From the NCBI RefSeq assembly GCF_010548375.1, contig NZ_JAAGLY010000019.1:62001-126000 (forward strand): a stretch of DNA of 64,000 nucleotides. The letters run 5' to 3'. Positions within the stretch are counted from its first letter, which is position 1, and every line of letters begins with the position of its first letter. This DNA is from Streptomyces sp. SID13726. Its GTDB lineage: Bacteria; Actinomycetota; Actinomycetes; Streptomycetales; Streptomycetaceae. The notes under the pieces were generated by a model. That model was given only the letters and a program-made list of their open reading frames with translations. It did not search any database and was not told the origin of the DNA. A program made the position numbers and the translations under genes. Of this stretch, positions 1 to 7,675 are shown piece by piece.

Positions 1-1
1 G

Positions 2-1186
2 TCCCGGTCACTGGCCTCCCGCCCGGGCATCGCGGCGGCGCTGCGGGGCGCCTCCTCGGCGGACGTGCGCACCTCGACGATCGGCGGGGTCGAGTATCTG
101 TCGGTCGCCGCACCCCTGGGACACGTCACCCAGGGGGCGGTGTGGCTGACCGTCCCCACCCGGATGGTGCACGAACGCGTCCACCACGTGTGGCTGCTGC
201 TCGCCCTCGGCGGGCTCGGCGTCCTCACGGCGGTCACCCTGGTCGGCTTCGGCATCGCCCGCTGGACCGGCCGCCCCATCCGTGAACTGGAGCGGGCCAC
301 GCATGAGTTGGCGGACGGCGGCCGTGCCACCCCGGTGACGGTGACCAAGGGTCCGCCGGAAGTCCGCAGCCTGGCCGCCGCGTTCAACCGTACGGCGGCC
401 CGGCTCGCCCATCTCCTCGACGCACAGCGTGCGTTCGCGGGCGAGGCCTCGCACCAGCTCAAGACTCCGCTGGCGGCACTGCGGCTGCGGCTGGAGAACC
501 TGGAGCCGAACGTGTCCGCGCGCGGCCGGGGCAGCCTGACCGCCGCAGTGACCGAGACCGACCGGCTCGCCCGCATGGTGGAGGGCCTGCTGGCGATGGC
601 CCGGCTGGAGGAGCACGCGGCGACACCGGTCCTGCTCGACGTCGGCGAGGTCTGCGCGGAACGGCACCGCACCTGGCTGCCGCTCTTCGGCCGACAGGGC
701 GTCTCCCTGGTGCTGTTCGCGGGCGGCGGGGGCCCGGTGCTCGCCCTCCCGGGCGCCGTGGAGCAGATCCTGGACAACCTGCTCTCCAACGCGCTGCGCG
801 CCTCGCCGGCCGGCAGCACGGTGACCGTCGAGCTCCGCCCGCACACCCCGGCCCGCCGCGGCCTCCGCCCCAGCTGGGTCGACCTGCACGTCACCGACGA
901 GGGCTCCGGCATGACGGCCGACCAGCGCGCCCGCGCCTTCGACCGCTTCTGGCGCGCGCCGGGCGCCCCCAAGGGCGGCACCGGCCTGGGCCTCGCCCTG
1001 GTCCAGCGCCTGGCGCACGCGAGCGGCGGCGAGGCGAGCCTGCGTGCGGCGGCGACGGGCGGCCTGGACGCGGTGGTCCGGCTGCGGTCGGCGTCAACAT
1101 CGACGTCGGCATCGGGAGCGACGGGCGGACGGCCCCCGGGGAGGCCGAGCGGGCGGCGCAGGGAGGTGCCGGTGGTGCGGGCGTAG
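2..1186 (+). CDS. Sensor histidine kinase, 5' truncated by window edge
   Basis: Membrane sensor kinase of a two-component system; its start and probably a first membrane segment lie left of the window, since the frame is open from base 2. Numbering from the in-frame GTG at 65: membrane segment about 42-67, HAMP linker 68-115, HisKA domain with phospho-acceptor His130 in the box ASHQLKTP, HATPase_c domain with N-box DNLLSN (238-243), G1 DEGSG (279-283) and G2 GGTGLGL (305-311). All catalytic boxes are present. The last 45 residues are Ser/Arg/Gly rich and look unstructured. The response regulator is presumably upstream, outside the window. The signal sensed cannot be told. Confidence 0.93.
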   Translation, partial: SRSLASRPGIAAALRGASSADVRTSTIGGVEYLSVAAPLGHVTQGAVWLTVPTRMVHERVHHVWLLLALGGLGVLTAVTLVGFGIARWTGRPIRELERATHELADGGRATPVTVTKGPPEVRSLAAAFNRTAARLAHLLDAQRAFAGEASHQLKTPLAALRLRLENLEPNVSARGRGSLTAAVTETDRLARMVEGLLAMARLEEHAATPVLLDVGEVCAERHRTWLPLFGRQGVSLVLFAGGGGPVLALPGAVEQILDNLLSNALRASPAGSTVTVELRPHTPARRGLRPSWVDLHVTDEGSGMTADQRARAFDRFWRAPGAPKGGTGLGLALVQRLAHASGGEASLRAAATGGLDAVVRLRSASTSTSASGATGGRPPGRPSGRRREVPVVRA

Positions 1187-1394
1187 GCGCAGCGACCGCG
1201 GGCCTGGACACCGCGAACCCGCCGACCGCGAACCCGCCGACCACAGTCCCGCCGACCGCAGTCCCAGCACACGACTTGACCGATTCATGACTTGGCCATG
1301 ACACAGCCATCCCACAGCTTTAGGGTCCGTCAGCGCACGACCCCGTCGCCGAGCCCCGGCGCCGGGTCGGTCACGACTCACCCTTGGAGCAAGC
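1187..1394. other. Intergenic region with short tandem repeats
   Basis: No gene is seen. Bases about 1210-1262 hold roughly four degenerate copies of a 15-base unit GCGAACCCGCCGACC. The segment then becomes less GC-rich (about 1265-1325), which would suit the promoter of the following secreted protein gene, although no convincing -35/-10 pair was recognised. Confidence 0.4.
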
Positions 1395-2555
1395 GTGGAA
1401 CGTCGTACCCTCCTGCGTGCGGCCGTCGTCGGCGGTTCGTCCGCCGCGCTCGGCGGAACCCTGTGGCGTGGCGCCGCCTTCGCCGCACCGGCCCAGCCCG
1501 GCAGCGGGCCCTACGGGGCGCTCGGGTCCCCCGACGCCAACGGGATCAGGCTGCCCGCCGGGTTCAGCAGCCGAGTGATCGCCCGGTCCGGGCAGACGGT
1601 CACCGGGACGTCGTACACCTGGCACAACGCCCCTGACGGCGGGGCCTGTTACCCGAACGGCACGGGCTGGATCTATGTCTCCAACTCGGAGATCAACCCC
1701 TCCGGCGGGGCGAGCGCGGTGCGGTTCTCGTCGTCCGGCGCGATCACGTCGGCGTACCGCGTGCTGTCCGGGACCCGGCAGAACTGCGCGGGCGGGAAGA
1801 CCCCTTGGAACACCTGGCTGTCCTGCGAGGAGGTGGACCGGGGCTTCGTCCACGAGACCGATCCGTGGGGAACGAACGCGGCGGTGCAGCGGCCCGCGAT
1901 GGGGCGCTTCAAGCACGAGGCCGCCGCCGCGGACCCGGTGCGGCAGGTGGTCTATCTGACGGAGGACGAGACGAACGGCCGCTTCTACCGTTTCGTGCCC
2001 ACGAGTTGGGGCGACCTGTCCGCAGGCACCCTCCAGGTCCTGGTCGCCGGGAGCGCCACCTCGGGTACCTTCAGCTGGGCGAACGTCCCCGACCCGGACG
2101 GCTCCCCCACCTCCACCCGCACCCAGGTCTCCGGCTCCAAGTCCTTCAACGGCGGGGAGGGTTGCCACTACGCCGACGACACGGTCTGGTTCACGACGAA
2201 GGGCGACAACCGGGTCTGGCAGCTCAACCTCACGGCGAACACCTATGAGTTGGCGTACGACGACTCCCTCGTCAGCGGCGGCACCGCCCCACTGACCGGT
2301 GTCGACAACATCACCGGGTCCGACTCGGGCGACCTCTTCGTCGCCGAGGACGGCGGCACCATGGAGATCTGCGTGATCACCCCGGCCGACGTGGTCGCCC
2401 CGTTCCTGCGCGTCGACGGCCAGAGCGGGTCGGAGATCACCGGCCCGGCCTTCTCCCCCGACGGGACGCGGCTGTACTTCTCCAGCCAGCGGGGCACCAG
2501 CGGGAGTTCGTCGGGCGGGATCACGTACGAGGTGACGGGGCCGTTCCGGTCATGA
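1395..2555 (+). CDS. Secreted PhoX/DUF839-family phosphatase-like protein
   Basis: Exported protein of the PhoX / DUF839 family (calcium-dependent alkaline phosphatase-like beta-propellers). The GTG start at 1395 follows TTGGAGCAAGC. The N-terminus ERRTLLR plus a hydrophobic stretch ending near AAFAAPA looks like a Tat signal peptide, as is usual for PhoX proteins. Family-like stretches include PNGTGWIYVSNSEI, WLSCEEVDRG, GRFKHEAAA and YLTEDETNGRFYRF. At 386 residues it is shorter than classic PhoX (about 600), matching the short actinobacterial DUF839 group. It stands alone. Activity on phosphate esters is inferred from the family only. Confidence 0.85.
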   Translation: MERRTLLRAAVVGGSSAALGGTLWRGAAFAAPAQPGSGPYGALGSPDANGIRLPAGFSSRVIARSGQTVTGTSYTWHNAPDGGACYPNGTGWIYVSNSEINPSGGASAVRFSSSGAITSAYRVLSGTRQNCAGGKTPWNTWLSCEEVDRGFVHETDPWGTNAAVQRPAMGRFKHEAAAADPVRQVVYLTEDETNGRFYRFVPTSWGDLSAGTLQVLVAGSATSGTFSWANVPDPDGSPTSTRTQVSGSKSFNGGEGCHYADDTVWFTTKGDNRVWQLNLTANTYELAYDDSLVSGGTAPLTGVDNITGSDSGDLFVAEDGGTMEICVITPADVVAPFLRVDGQSGSEITGPAFSPDGTRLYFSSQRGTSGSSSGGITYEVTGPFRS

Positions 2556-2657
2556 CGGCATACGACACCTGATAGTCACGGAATGAACACTTCACCTCCA
2601 TAACTGCCGTACCGGCCGTACGGTCTTCCCCTCACGCAACAGCTCCAGGGGGACGAG

Positions 2658-3146
2658 ATGGCCAACCCGTACAACACCCAGCCCGTGCCGCCGTGGCAGC
2701 CGCCGCAGCCGCCCGCTTCCGGACCCGCCCCCAAGTGGGCCCGGAAGCGGTACGTCCTGCCCACCCTCGCGCTGGCCCTGTTCATCGGCGTCGGGATAGG
2801 CGCGGGCGACCAGGACAAGACGACGAACGACGCGAAGGCGGCCGCCGCCGCACCGCGGCCGACCGTGACCGTGACGACGACGGCGACCGCCACCGCGACA
2901 CCGACGGCGGACCCGGAACCGGCGCCCACGGTGACCGCGACGAAGACGGTCAAGGTGACCCGGACCGTCACGGCACAGGCCGAGGCTGCGGACTCGGGGA
3001 CCGAGGACGACTCGGGCTCCGACAGCACCTACTACGCCAACTGCAGCGAGGCCCGCGCCGCGGGTGCCGCGCCGATCCACCGCGGCGAGCCGGGGTACGC
3101 CTCACACCTGGACCGGGACAACGACGGCGTGGCCTGCGACAGTTGA
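2658..3146 (+). CDS. Membrane-anchored Excalibur calcium-binding domain protein
   Basis: Start ATG 2658 is preceded by GGGGGACGAG. The order is a Pro-rich cytoplasmic N-terminus (residues 1-35), one membrane segment (about 36-52), a Thr/Ala/Lys-rich extracellular linker with TVTVT and TKTVKVTRTV runs, and a C-terminal Excalibur domain (about 122-162) beginning YYANCSEARAAG and ending DRDNDGVACD. The Excalibur fold binds calcium through the DxDxDGxxC loop, and both conserved Cys and all Asp are visible. A second Excalibur gene follows 178 bases downstream. Role unknown; a surface protein of the cell envelope is inferred. Confidence 0.85.
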   Translation: MANPYNTQPVPPWQPPQPPASGPAPKWARKRYVLPTLALALFIGVGIGAGDQDKTTNDAKAAAAAPRPTVTVTTTATATATPTADPEPAPTVTATKTVKVTRTVTAQAEAADSGTEDDSGSDSTYYANCSEARAAGAAPIHRGEPGYASHLDRDNDGVACDS

Positions 3147-3324
3147 GCCACCCGGAAGCTTGCGGAGAGCTACCGTCCGGTCACGTCACGTTCGCATCAC
3201 GGGTCCTTCATATCTCCGACACGACATGGGCACCGCACTAGGTTCGTCACCTCATATCCGGCCGATCGCCACTTCTTGATCACGCGCACGGATATCACCA
3301 TGAACGAACCCGGAAGGACCCGCT

Positions 3325-3747
3325 GTGAATCAGCTCCGCAAGCCCGGCGCCATCGTCGGCGTCGAGCTGGCCCTCGCCGTGCTGCCGGGCGCCGCCTCGG
3401 CCCACGACGGGGACCACCCGTTCGCCAACTGCACCGAGGCGTACGCGGCCGGCTACGCGAACATCCCCGAGGGCGACGAGCACTACGGCAAGCACCTCGA
3501 CCGGGACGGCGACGGCATCGGCTGCGACCGGCCGCCCGCGGACTTCGTGGCCCACGACGACGAGTCGGCGGTCGCGGGCGAGCGGGACAAGTCCCAGGGC
3601 GAGGCCAAGGCCGAGGACCGCGACCTCGCCGAGACCGGTGGCGGCGGCGACACCACCGTCTACCTCGCCGCCGCGGGCTCCGCCGTCCTGCTCACCGGCG
3701 GCGCGCTGGTGGCGTCGTCACGTCGGCGCCGGGCGACCACGCGCTGA
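3325..3747 (+). CDS. Excalibur-domain protein with LAxTG sortase signal
   Basis: Start GTG 3325 follows CGGAAGGACCCGCT. A short signal peptide (residues 1-26, cleavage near ASA-HD) is followed at once by an Excalibur domain (about 32-73; FANCTEAYAAGY to DRDGDGIGCDRP), a charged linker, the sorting motif LAETG, a hydrophobic anchor (about 113-131) and the basic tail SRRRRATTR. LAxTG is the form used by class E sortases of high-GC Gram-positives, so the mature 70-80 residue protein is probably linked to peptidoglycan. It pairs with the membrane-anchored Excalibur gene just upstream; the two calcium sites are alike but the anchoring differs. Function unknown. Confidence 0.88.
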   Translation: MNQLRKPGAIVGVELALAVLPGAASAHDGDHPFANCTEAYAAGYANIPEGDEHYGKHLDRDGDGIGCDRPPADFVAHDDESAVAGERDKSQGEAKAEDRDLAETGGGGDTTVYLAAAGSAVLLTGGALVASSRRRRATTR

Positions 3748-3761
3748 CGCGGGCAGCCGAA

Positions 3762-3794
3762 GGCGGCGGCACCCCTGCGAGGAGTGCCGCCGCC
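3762..3794. terminator. Bidirectional hairpin terminator
   Basis: Perfect 11-bp stem GGCGGCGGCAC / GTGCCGCCGCC with an 11-base loop, placed between the stops of two convergent genes (3747 on + and 3799 on -). No T tract, as is common in Streptomyces. Confidence 0.7.
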
Positions 3795-3798
3795 CGGT

Positions 3799-4359
3799 TC
3801 ACTGCGAGGCCGGCGACGCCGTCGACCCCACCCACTCCGACCGCCCGAAGTCCCAGTTCAGGTCGTGGAGTTGGCCGGAGTCGGCGACGGTCGCGAGCCA
3901 TCCCGCCGACGTCCACCGGACGAGGGCCGGGGCATCGGGATCACCTTCCTCCAGCGGCCCGAAGGCCATGGTGAGCAGTTGCGGGAGCGCCTCCTCCGGC
4001 AGGTCGGCGTCGAGCCGGATCCGTGTGCCGCCCTGGGTGGTCAGAAACCTGGGGGCAGGACCGCTCTCGCCGGGCGCTCCCTCCTCCAACTCCCGCCGCA
4101 GGAGCCGCCGGAGAGCACCGCGGGCCGCGTCGTCCAGCCGTTCTCCGACCCTGGTGCCCACCGCGCCGGCGAGCGCCTGCAAGAACGGCAGGAGAGTCGC
4201 GCCGGCGGCGATGTAGACCGCGGCGTGAGCGCCGAACGGGGACGACCCCGCCCGTGGTGTCCGGGACGCGTAGGACGCGGGCACAGGGGTGGGGTACGGA
4301 AAACCCGTCTCCGTCGGCTCCGGGACCGCGGGATCCTCGTACGGGGAAACCTCGGGCAT
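3799..4359 (-). CDS. Hypothetical protein with central hydrophobic segment
   Basis: A 186-residue protein I do not recognise. ATG at 4359 follows AAGGGGCTCTTG on the minus strand; longer readings upstream would run into the mobile element and are not supported. A Pro-rich N-terminus (1-50) leads to a hydrophobic Ala/Leu segment (about 50-75), a basic helix (RLDDAARGALRRLLRREL) and a compact C-terminal part with RIRLDADLPEEAL. The last part faintly resembles small effector-associated components of actinobacterial conflict systems, but that is weak. Its start lies only 65 bases from the left end of the integrated element, so its promoter region abuts the insertion. Confidence 0.7.
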   Translation of the reverse strand: MPEVSPYEDPAVPEPTETGFPYPTPVPASYASRTPRAGSSPFGAHAAVYIAAGATLLPFLQALAGAVGTRVGERLDDAARGALRRLLRRELEEGAPGESGPAPRFLTTQGGTRIRLDADLPEEALPQLLTMAFGPLEEGDPDAPALVRWTSAGWLATVADSGQLHDLNWDFGRSEWVGSTASPASQ

Positions 4360-4423
4360 CAAGAGCCCCTTTCGTCTGCGTCCATCGATCACGCACGGGT
4401 GCGTCCACCGATCATGCACGAGA

Positions 4424-4446
4424 GGGCGGCACCCCCGCACAGGGTG
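4424..4446 (+). repeat. Left attachment-site core (attL side)
   Basis: Direct-repeat copy 1, starting GGGCGGCACCCCCGC and ending ACAGGGTG; identical over 23 bp to 18288-18310. To its left lies GAGA, so the left half of a hairpin (GAGAGGGCGGCACCC) is present but its partner arm is missing: the sequence to the right is element DNA (TATGGCC). The identity extends to 27/28 with the other copy if one extra G is allowed. Confidence 0.85.
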
Positions 4447-4482
4447 TATGGCCGACTCCCTCACCTGGGAAGTCGACCATAC
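4446..4482 (-). terminator. Imperfect hairpin behind int
   Basis: GTATGGCCGACTCCC pairs imperfectly with GGGAAGTCGACCATAC around loop TCACCT, 20 bases beyond the int stop on the minus strand. It can serve as the int terminator and directly adjoins the att core. Confidence 0.5.
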
Positions 4483-4493
4483 CGGGACGTCAG

Positions 4494-4511
4494 AGGGCAC
4501 GGTCAGGGCAC
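4494..4511 (+). repeat. Left integrase arm-type site pair
   Basis: Two direct copies of AGGGCAC (4494-4500 and 4505-4511) 11 bp apart. The same pair, AGGGCAC-N4-AGGGCAC, occurs at the right end (18172-18189), which is the arrangement expected for arm sites of a tyrosine integrase. The right copy overlaps the end of int. Confidence 0.6.
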
Positions 4512-5738
4512 ATCGCTCAGAACTGCCTCCATCATGTCGGCAGTTCGGTCTGCCTCCGCCTCCCACAGGTGGGTGTAGACGTTCAGCGTGATCGATGGCT
4601 TGGCGTGACCCAGCCTCATCTGCACCTGCTTCGGTGTCGCCCCGTTCTTGATCAGGACCGAAGCGTAGAAGTGCCGCAGATCGTGAAGGGTCGTGTCCTC
4701 GGGGACACGAACCTTGCTGCCGGACTTCTCCAAGTAGGCGTTCGCTCGCTTGACGTTGCGGGCCCACACCTTCGCCCAGCTACCGCGCCGGATCGCTCCG
4801 CCCGTCGCGCTGGTGTACAGCAAACGAGCATGACGCCACACGGGCTTTCTCGGGTTCGTCCGATCCTCGATGTAGACGACCTGCGGTGGGAATTCCTCAC
4901 GGTGCCGTGTGATGTCTTCCACGACCGAACGTCCTTGAGGAACAGACCGGTAGCTCTGCTTGGTCTTCGGCTCCCCGAGGTACGGCACCCCTTTGTCAGG
5001 ACCGATCAGTTGCTGCTTAACAGTCAGGGTCTCGGATGGCTCTTCGTCTTCCAGCCCGAACAACTCACCCTGCCGCGGTCCCGTTGAGGCAGCCTGCCTC
5101 ACCAAGGCGCGGTACCTCGGAGACGCGGTCACGATCAGCGCCTTCACTGCCTCCGGATGCAGCGGGTGAATCTCCGGATAGAAGACCTCGGGTGGCTTCA
5201 GGCCCTCCCACGGGTACTTCGGGATGATCCCCTCTTGGTGGGCCATCTTCAGGATGCTGGTGCACACGTTCCAGGGCGTCGCGAAGGTCGACGGAGCGAT
5301 GACCTCAGACCTGTCTTTGATCCACCTCTGCCCGTCCGCCCGCTGAATCCGGCCGATCTCTCGACTGCCGAATGTTGGGTAAATGTGCAGCCGCAGGGCC
5401 CGCTCAACGTTCGTCTCGGTCCGCTCGCGGTGAATAGCCGTCTCCCGCCAACGTTCAGCGATGTCCCGGAACTTCTGCTTGCCCAACTCGCGGTTCACGA
5501 ACGTGCCGTTGTCGAGTTCGGCCTTTACCTTGGCGGCCCGAGATTCCGCAGCCGTCTTCTTCTCGAAGTTCTCCTTGCACTGCTTGCCGGACAGGTCTCG
5601 GTAACGCACCTGCCACCGCTTCCCTGTGGCGTGGTCGCCACTGGGATACACCGTCTGTGTCTTGGTGCTATGCGTCTCACACGGCTCAGCGTCAGCTGGC
5701 GGTCGGGACAGGTGCCAACGGTCGTACACCTCAGCCAT
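4503..5738 (-). CDS. int: Tyrosine site-specific integrase of the AICE
   Basis: Catalyses integration and, with Xis, excision. ATG 5738 is chosen because AAGGGGGA lies 4 bases upstream; a TTG six codons earlier would destroy that site. 411 residues: arm-binding N-terminus, core-binding SAM-like domain about 80-180, and the catalytic domain with Arg222 (STGPRQGEL), a beta-hairpin Lys near 258-260, His352-xx-Arg355 (LHDLRHFYAS), His378 (LGHAKPS) and nucleophile Tyr388 (LNVYTHLW). All catalytic residues are present. The gene reads toward the left att core, 57 bases away, the classic int-att arrangement. The target seems to be the terminator hairpin behind ppdK. Confidence 0.97.
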   Translation of the reverse strand: MAEVYDRWHLSRPPADAEPCETHSTKTQTVYPSGDHATGKRWQVRYRDLSGKQCKENFEKKTAAESRAAKVKAELDNGTFVNRELGKQKFRDIAERWRETAIHRERTETNVERALRLHIYPTFGSREIGRIQRADGQRWIKDRSEVIAPSTFATPWNVCTSILKMAHQEGIIPKYPWEGLKPPEVFYPEIHPLHPEAVKALIVTASPRYRALVRQAASTGPRQGELFGLEDEEPSETLTVKQQLIGPDKGVPYLGEPKTKQSYRSVPQGRSVVEDITRHREEFPPQVVYIEDRTNPRKPVWRHARLLYTSATGGAIRRGSWAKVWARNVKRANAYLEKSGSKVRVPEDTTLHDLRHFYASVLIKNGATPKQVQMRLGHAKPSITLNVYTHLWEAEADRTADMMEAVLSDVP

Positions 5739-5795
5739 CAGTCCCCCTTGGAGCAAGCGGAGTTAGCGATGACGTGGGGGCGTCGCTGTTTCGGC

Positions 5796-5984
5796 TCATG
5801 CTGCGCTTCGGGCTCCGATCTCCTCAGCGTCGTACCTGTCGAGCGCTTCGGCGTCGTACAGAACATGTCGACCGCGCCGGATGAAGCACCGCGGGCCGGT
5901 TTCGGCATATCGCCAGTAGCGGACGGTTGAGGGCGACGTGCGGTAGCGCTCGGCGACTTCCGCAGTCGTCAGGTACTTCTTCAT
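5796..5984 (-). CDS. xis: Excisionase, winged-helix MerR-like
   Basis: 62-residue DNA-binding protein starting KKYLTTAEVAERYRTSP, with STVRYWRY in the recognition helix and a short wing. This is the excisionase / helix-turn-helix 17 family that partners AICE integrases to drive excision. ATG 5984 follows AGGGACGACGTC. It sits 57 bases upstream of int on the same strand, the usual xis-int pair. The upstream region (5985-6176) holds the iteron-like array, so transcription of xis-int may be linked to replication control; that part is inference. Confidence 0.9.
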   Translation of the reverse strand: MKKYLTTAEVAERYRTSPSTVRYWRYAETGPRCFIRRGRHVLYDAEALDRYDAEEIGARSAA

Positions 5985-6041
5985 GACGTCGTCCCTGCGT
6001 CTCGGGGTGAGGAACGGGGCCCATCAGCCCCCTTCTGAGGG

Positions 6042-6215
6042 CCGCTACTTCCGCTACCTCCGCTACCTCGCAGGTCAGGGGCCTGCCGGAGGTAGCGGAT
6101 AGGGGTAGCGGTAGCGGATGGGTAGCGTTGGGGTAGCGGCACGCAGCGACGCTTGCCGCTACCCCAAAACCGCTGGTCAGTCCGTGTTTTCGGTGCCCGG
6201 TAGCGGAGGTAGCGG
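6042..6215. repeat. Iteron-like array, candidate AICE replication origin
   Basis: Ten perfect copies of the heptamer GTAGCGG or its complement CCGCTAC in 174 bases. Inverted copies start at 6042, 6051, 6060 and 6156; direct copies at 6092, 6105, 6111, 6133, 6200 and 6209; an imperfect GTAGCGT starts at 6122. Several are exactly 9 bp apart. The last two lie inside the 3' end of the DUF3631 gene, where they encode its Pro-Leu-Pro-Pro-Leu-Pro tail. Position beside the replication genes and the clustered, two-orientation layout suit a replication origin or a Rep/repressor binding region. Confidence 0.6.
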
Positions 6216-7325
6216 ATTCTCCGGGGGCGGGGGGCAGTAGCGCTGCCAGGCGTCGTGCAGATCGGTGGCGTGATAGCCCTTGAGGACGCTCCCGCCGGTC
6301 TTGATGTTGCGGGGCGAGATGGGATCTCCGTCGGCGGTGACGTACTCGGAGAGCATCCGGGACAGCCGCCGGGAGTCGAGGGGCTTGCCGTTGAAGTCGG
6401 CCCACGGGGCGTCGTCGAGGGCGTTGAGCCGGTCGAGGATGGCGACAGTGGGCAGGCGGTCGATGCCGATCATCACGTGGTCGCGGAGGTCGGTGAGCAG
6501 GCGGATGCCGATGCTGCCCTTGTCGTTGGCCTGCGATGCCTTGACCATGACCAGGCAGGCTTCCCGCGCCCGCCGCGGCCACTCCCCGCCCGCCGCATCG
6601 GCGATCGCGATCAGGGGTTCCCACACGTCCGCCGGCCGGTCGGTAACCCCGTCCGGCATCTCGGGGAACGTGTCCGTGACCTGTTCCTGCACGCTTTCGG
6701 CCCACTTGGCGAGGTGGTCGCGGAGCTGGTTGCCCTCGCGCACGTTGATGCGGGTGCGCCACTGTTCGACGACCTCGTTGCGGGCCCGGCGGCGCATGCG
6801 GACGATGACGGACCGGGTCATGATCGTGTCGGGCAGTGAGCCGAGCCCGGCGACCGCGACCGCGCAGTACGAGGGGAAGCCCTGTACCTGCTGGTTGGAG
6901 CCGTCGCCGACGCACCGGTACATCGGGCGTCCGCGCGCGTGGCCGGCGTTGATGAACCCGCGGAGCTGCTCGTTCTCTCCGGCCTTGGGCCCGAAGATGG
7001 TGTCGATCTCGTCGAAGAGGATCGTGGGCCGGCCGCCGTCGACTCCGGACACGGAGCGGAACAGGGCGGCGGCGGAGGCGTCCACGGCCGCCATGGCGCG
7101 CGGCACGAGGCTTTCCACCACTTCCAGCGCCCGGGACTTGCCGGAGCCGGGTTCCGGGGAGAGGAACGCGAGGCGGGGGGTGGAGTCGAACGCGTCCAAG
7201 AGGTGGGCGTGTGCGTCCCACAGGGTCACAGCGACGTAGGCGGCTTCGTGGGGGAAGACGTTGAAGCGGCGGTGGAAGGCTTCCACCTCGTCGAGCAGTG
7301 CGGCCCCGTCGATGGTGGGGGTCAT
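6177..7325 (-). CDS. DUF3631 P-loop ATPase of the AICE replication module
   Basis: 382 residues; ATG 7325 follows GGAGGGCCGC. Walker A SPEPGSGKSR (56-65) and Walker B ILFDEID (102-108) are followed by an arginine-rich sensor region (RSVIVRMRRRARNE), which is the pattern of DUF3631 helicase/ATPase proteins found beside primase-polymerases in actinobacterial plasmids. It probably acts as replicative helicase or helicase loader for the excised circle. The start overlaps the stop of the upstream zinc protein in the sequence ATGA, so it is translationally coupled. The C-terminal Pro-rich tail is encoded by two of the heptamer repeats, so origin DNA and protein sequence overlap here. Confidence 0.88.
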   Translation of the reverse strand: MTPTIDGAALLDEVEAFHRRFNVFPHEAAYVAVTLWDAHAHLLDAFDSTPRLAFLSPEPGSGKSRALEVVESLVPRAMAAVDASAAALFRSVSGVDGGRPTILFDEIDTIFGPKAGENEQLRGFINAGHARGRPMYRCVGDGSNQQVQGFPSYCAVAVAGLGSLPDTIMTRSVIVRMRRRARNEVVEQWRTRINVREGNQLRDHLAKWAESVQEQVTDTFPEMPDGVTDRPADVWEPLIAIADAAGGEWPRRAREACLVMVKASQANDKGSIGIRLLTDLRDHVMIGIDRLPTVAILDRLNALDDAPWADFNGKPLDSRRLSRMLSEYVTADGDPISPRNIKTGGSVLKGYHATDLHDAWQRYCPPPPENPLPPLPGTENTD

Positions 7326-7675
7326 GCGGCGGCCCTCCCTTCCGGGGTGGTGCGGAGCGGGCATTCGTCGCGGTGGGCTTCGTGGTCGCTGATCAGGGCG
7401 AGCACCTTGCCGTGGCCGACCGCGCTGCGGTCACGACCGCACAGGCACTTGGAGGTGGCCGTGGGGGTGGCGCCGCGCGGGGCGGTGATGCGCAGCCACG
7501 CCACGGGGAACCGTCCATCGCCCTGTGGCGGGTTCGAACGAAGGGATGAAAGGACGCCTCCGGCGACGACCCTTCGGGCGCCCGCGGTCCCCCTCAGCAG
7601 GGCCGGTCCGGCGTCGCGGGGGCCGGTCGAGGTGGCGGGTTGGCCTTCCAAGCGGGGGCGCGGTGGGGCGCTCAT
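7322..7675 (-). CDS. Small zinc-finger-like protein coupled to replication genes
   Basis: 117 residues, unrecognised as a named family. Start ATG 7675 overlaps the stop of the primase-polymerase gene (ATGA) and its own stop overlaps the DUF3631 start (ATGA), so it is the middle gene of a coupled trio. The N-terminal half is Arg/Pro/Gly rich; the C-terminal half carries Cys77-x-Cys79, His98, His101 and Cys105 (CLC then DHEAHRDEC), likely one zinc site. Such a small protein between primase and ATPase could be an accessory or loading factor; this is inferred from position only. Confidence 0.75.
   Translation of the reverse strand: MSAPPRPRLEGQPATSTGPRDAGPALLRGTAGARRVVAGGVLSSLRSNPPQGDGRFPVAWLRITAPRGATPTATSKCLCGRDRSAVGHGKVLALISDHEAHRDECPLRTTPEGRAAA

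Noticed and set aside
4360..4502. tRNA gene at the left AICE end
   Set aside because: No cloverleaf, anticodon stem or T-loop GGTTCGA-type sequence could be found at either att copy; the repeat belongs to a simple hairpin.
1382..5760. Shared 15-base sequence CCCTTGGAGCAAGCG at 1383 and about 5746
   Set aside because: One copy is the ribosome site of the PhoX-like gene and the other lies opposite the int ribosome site; a 15-base match is within chance for 64 kb of biased sequence and no flanking similarity exists.
5985..6176. CRISPR-like reading of the heptamer array
   Set aside because: Repeats are 7 bp, in both orientations and without uniform spacers; no cas genes are present. An iteron-type explanation fits better.
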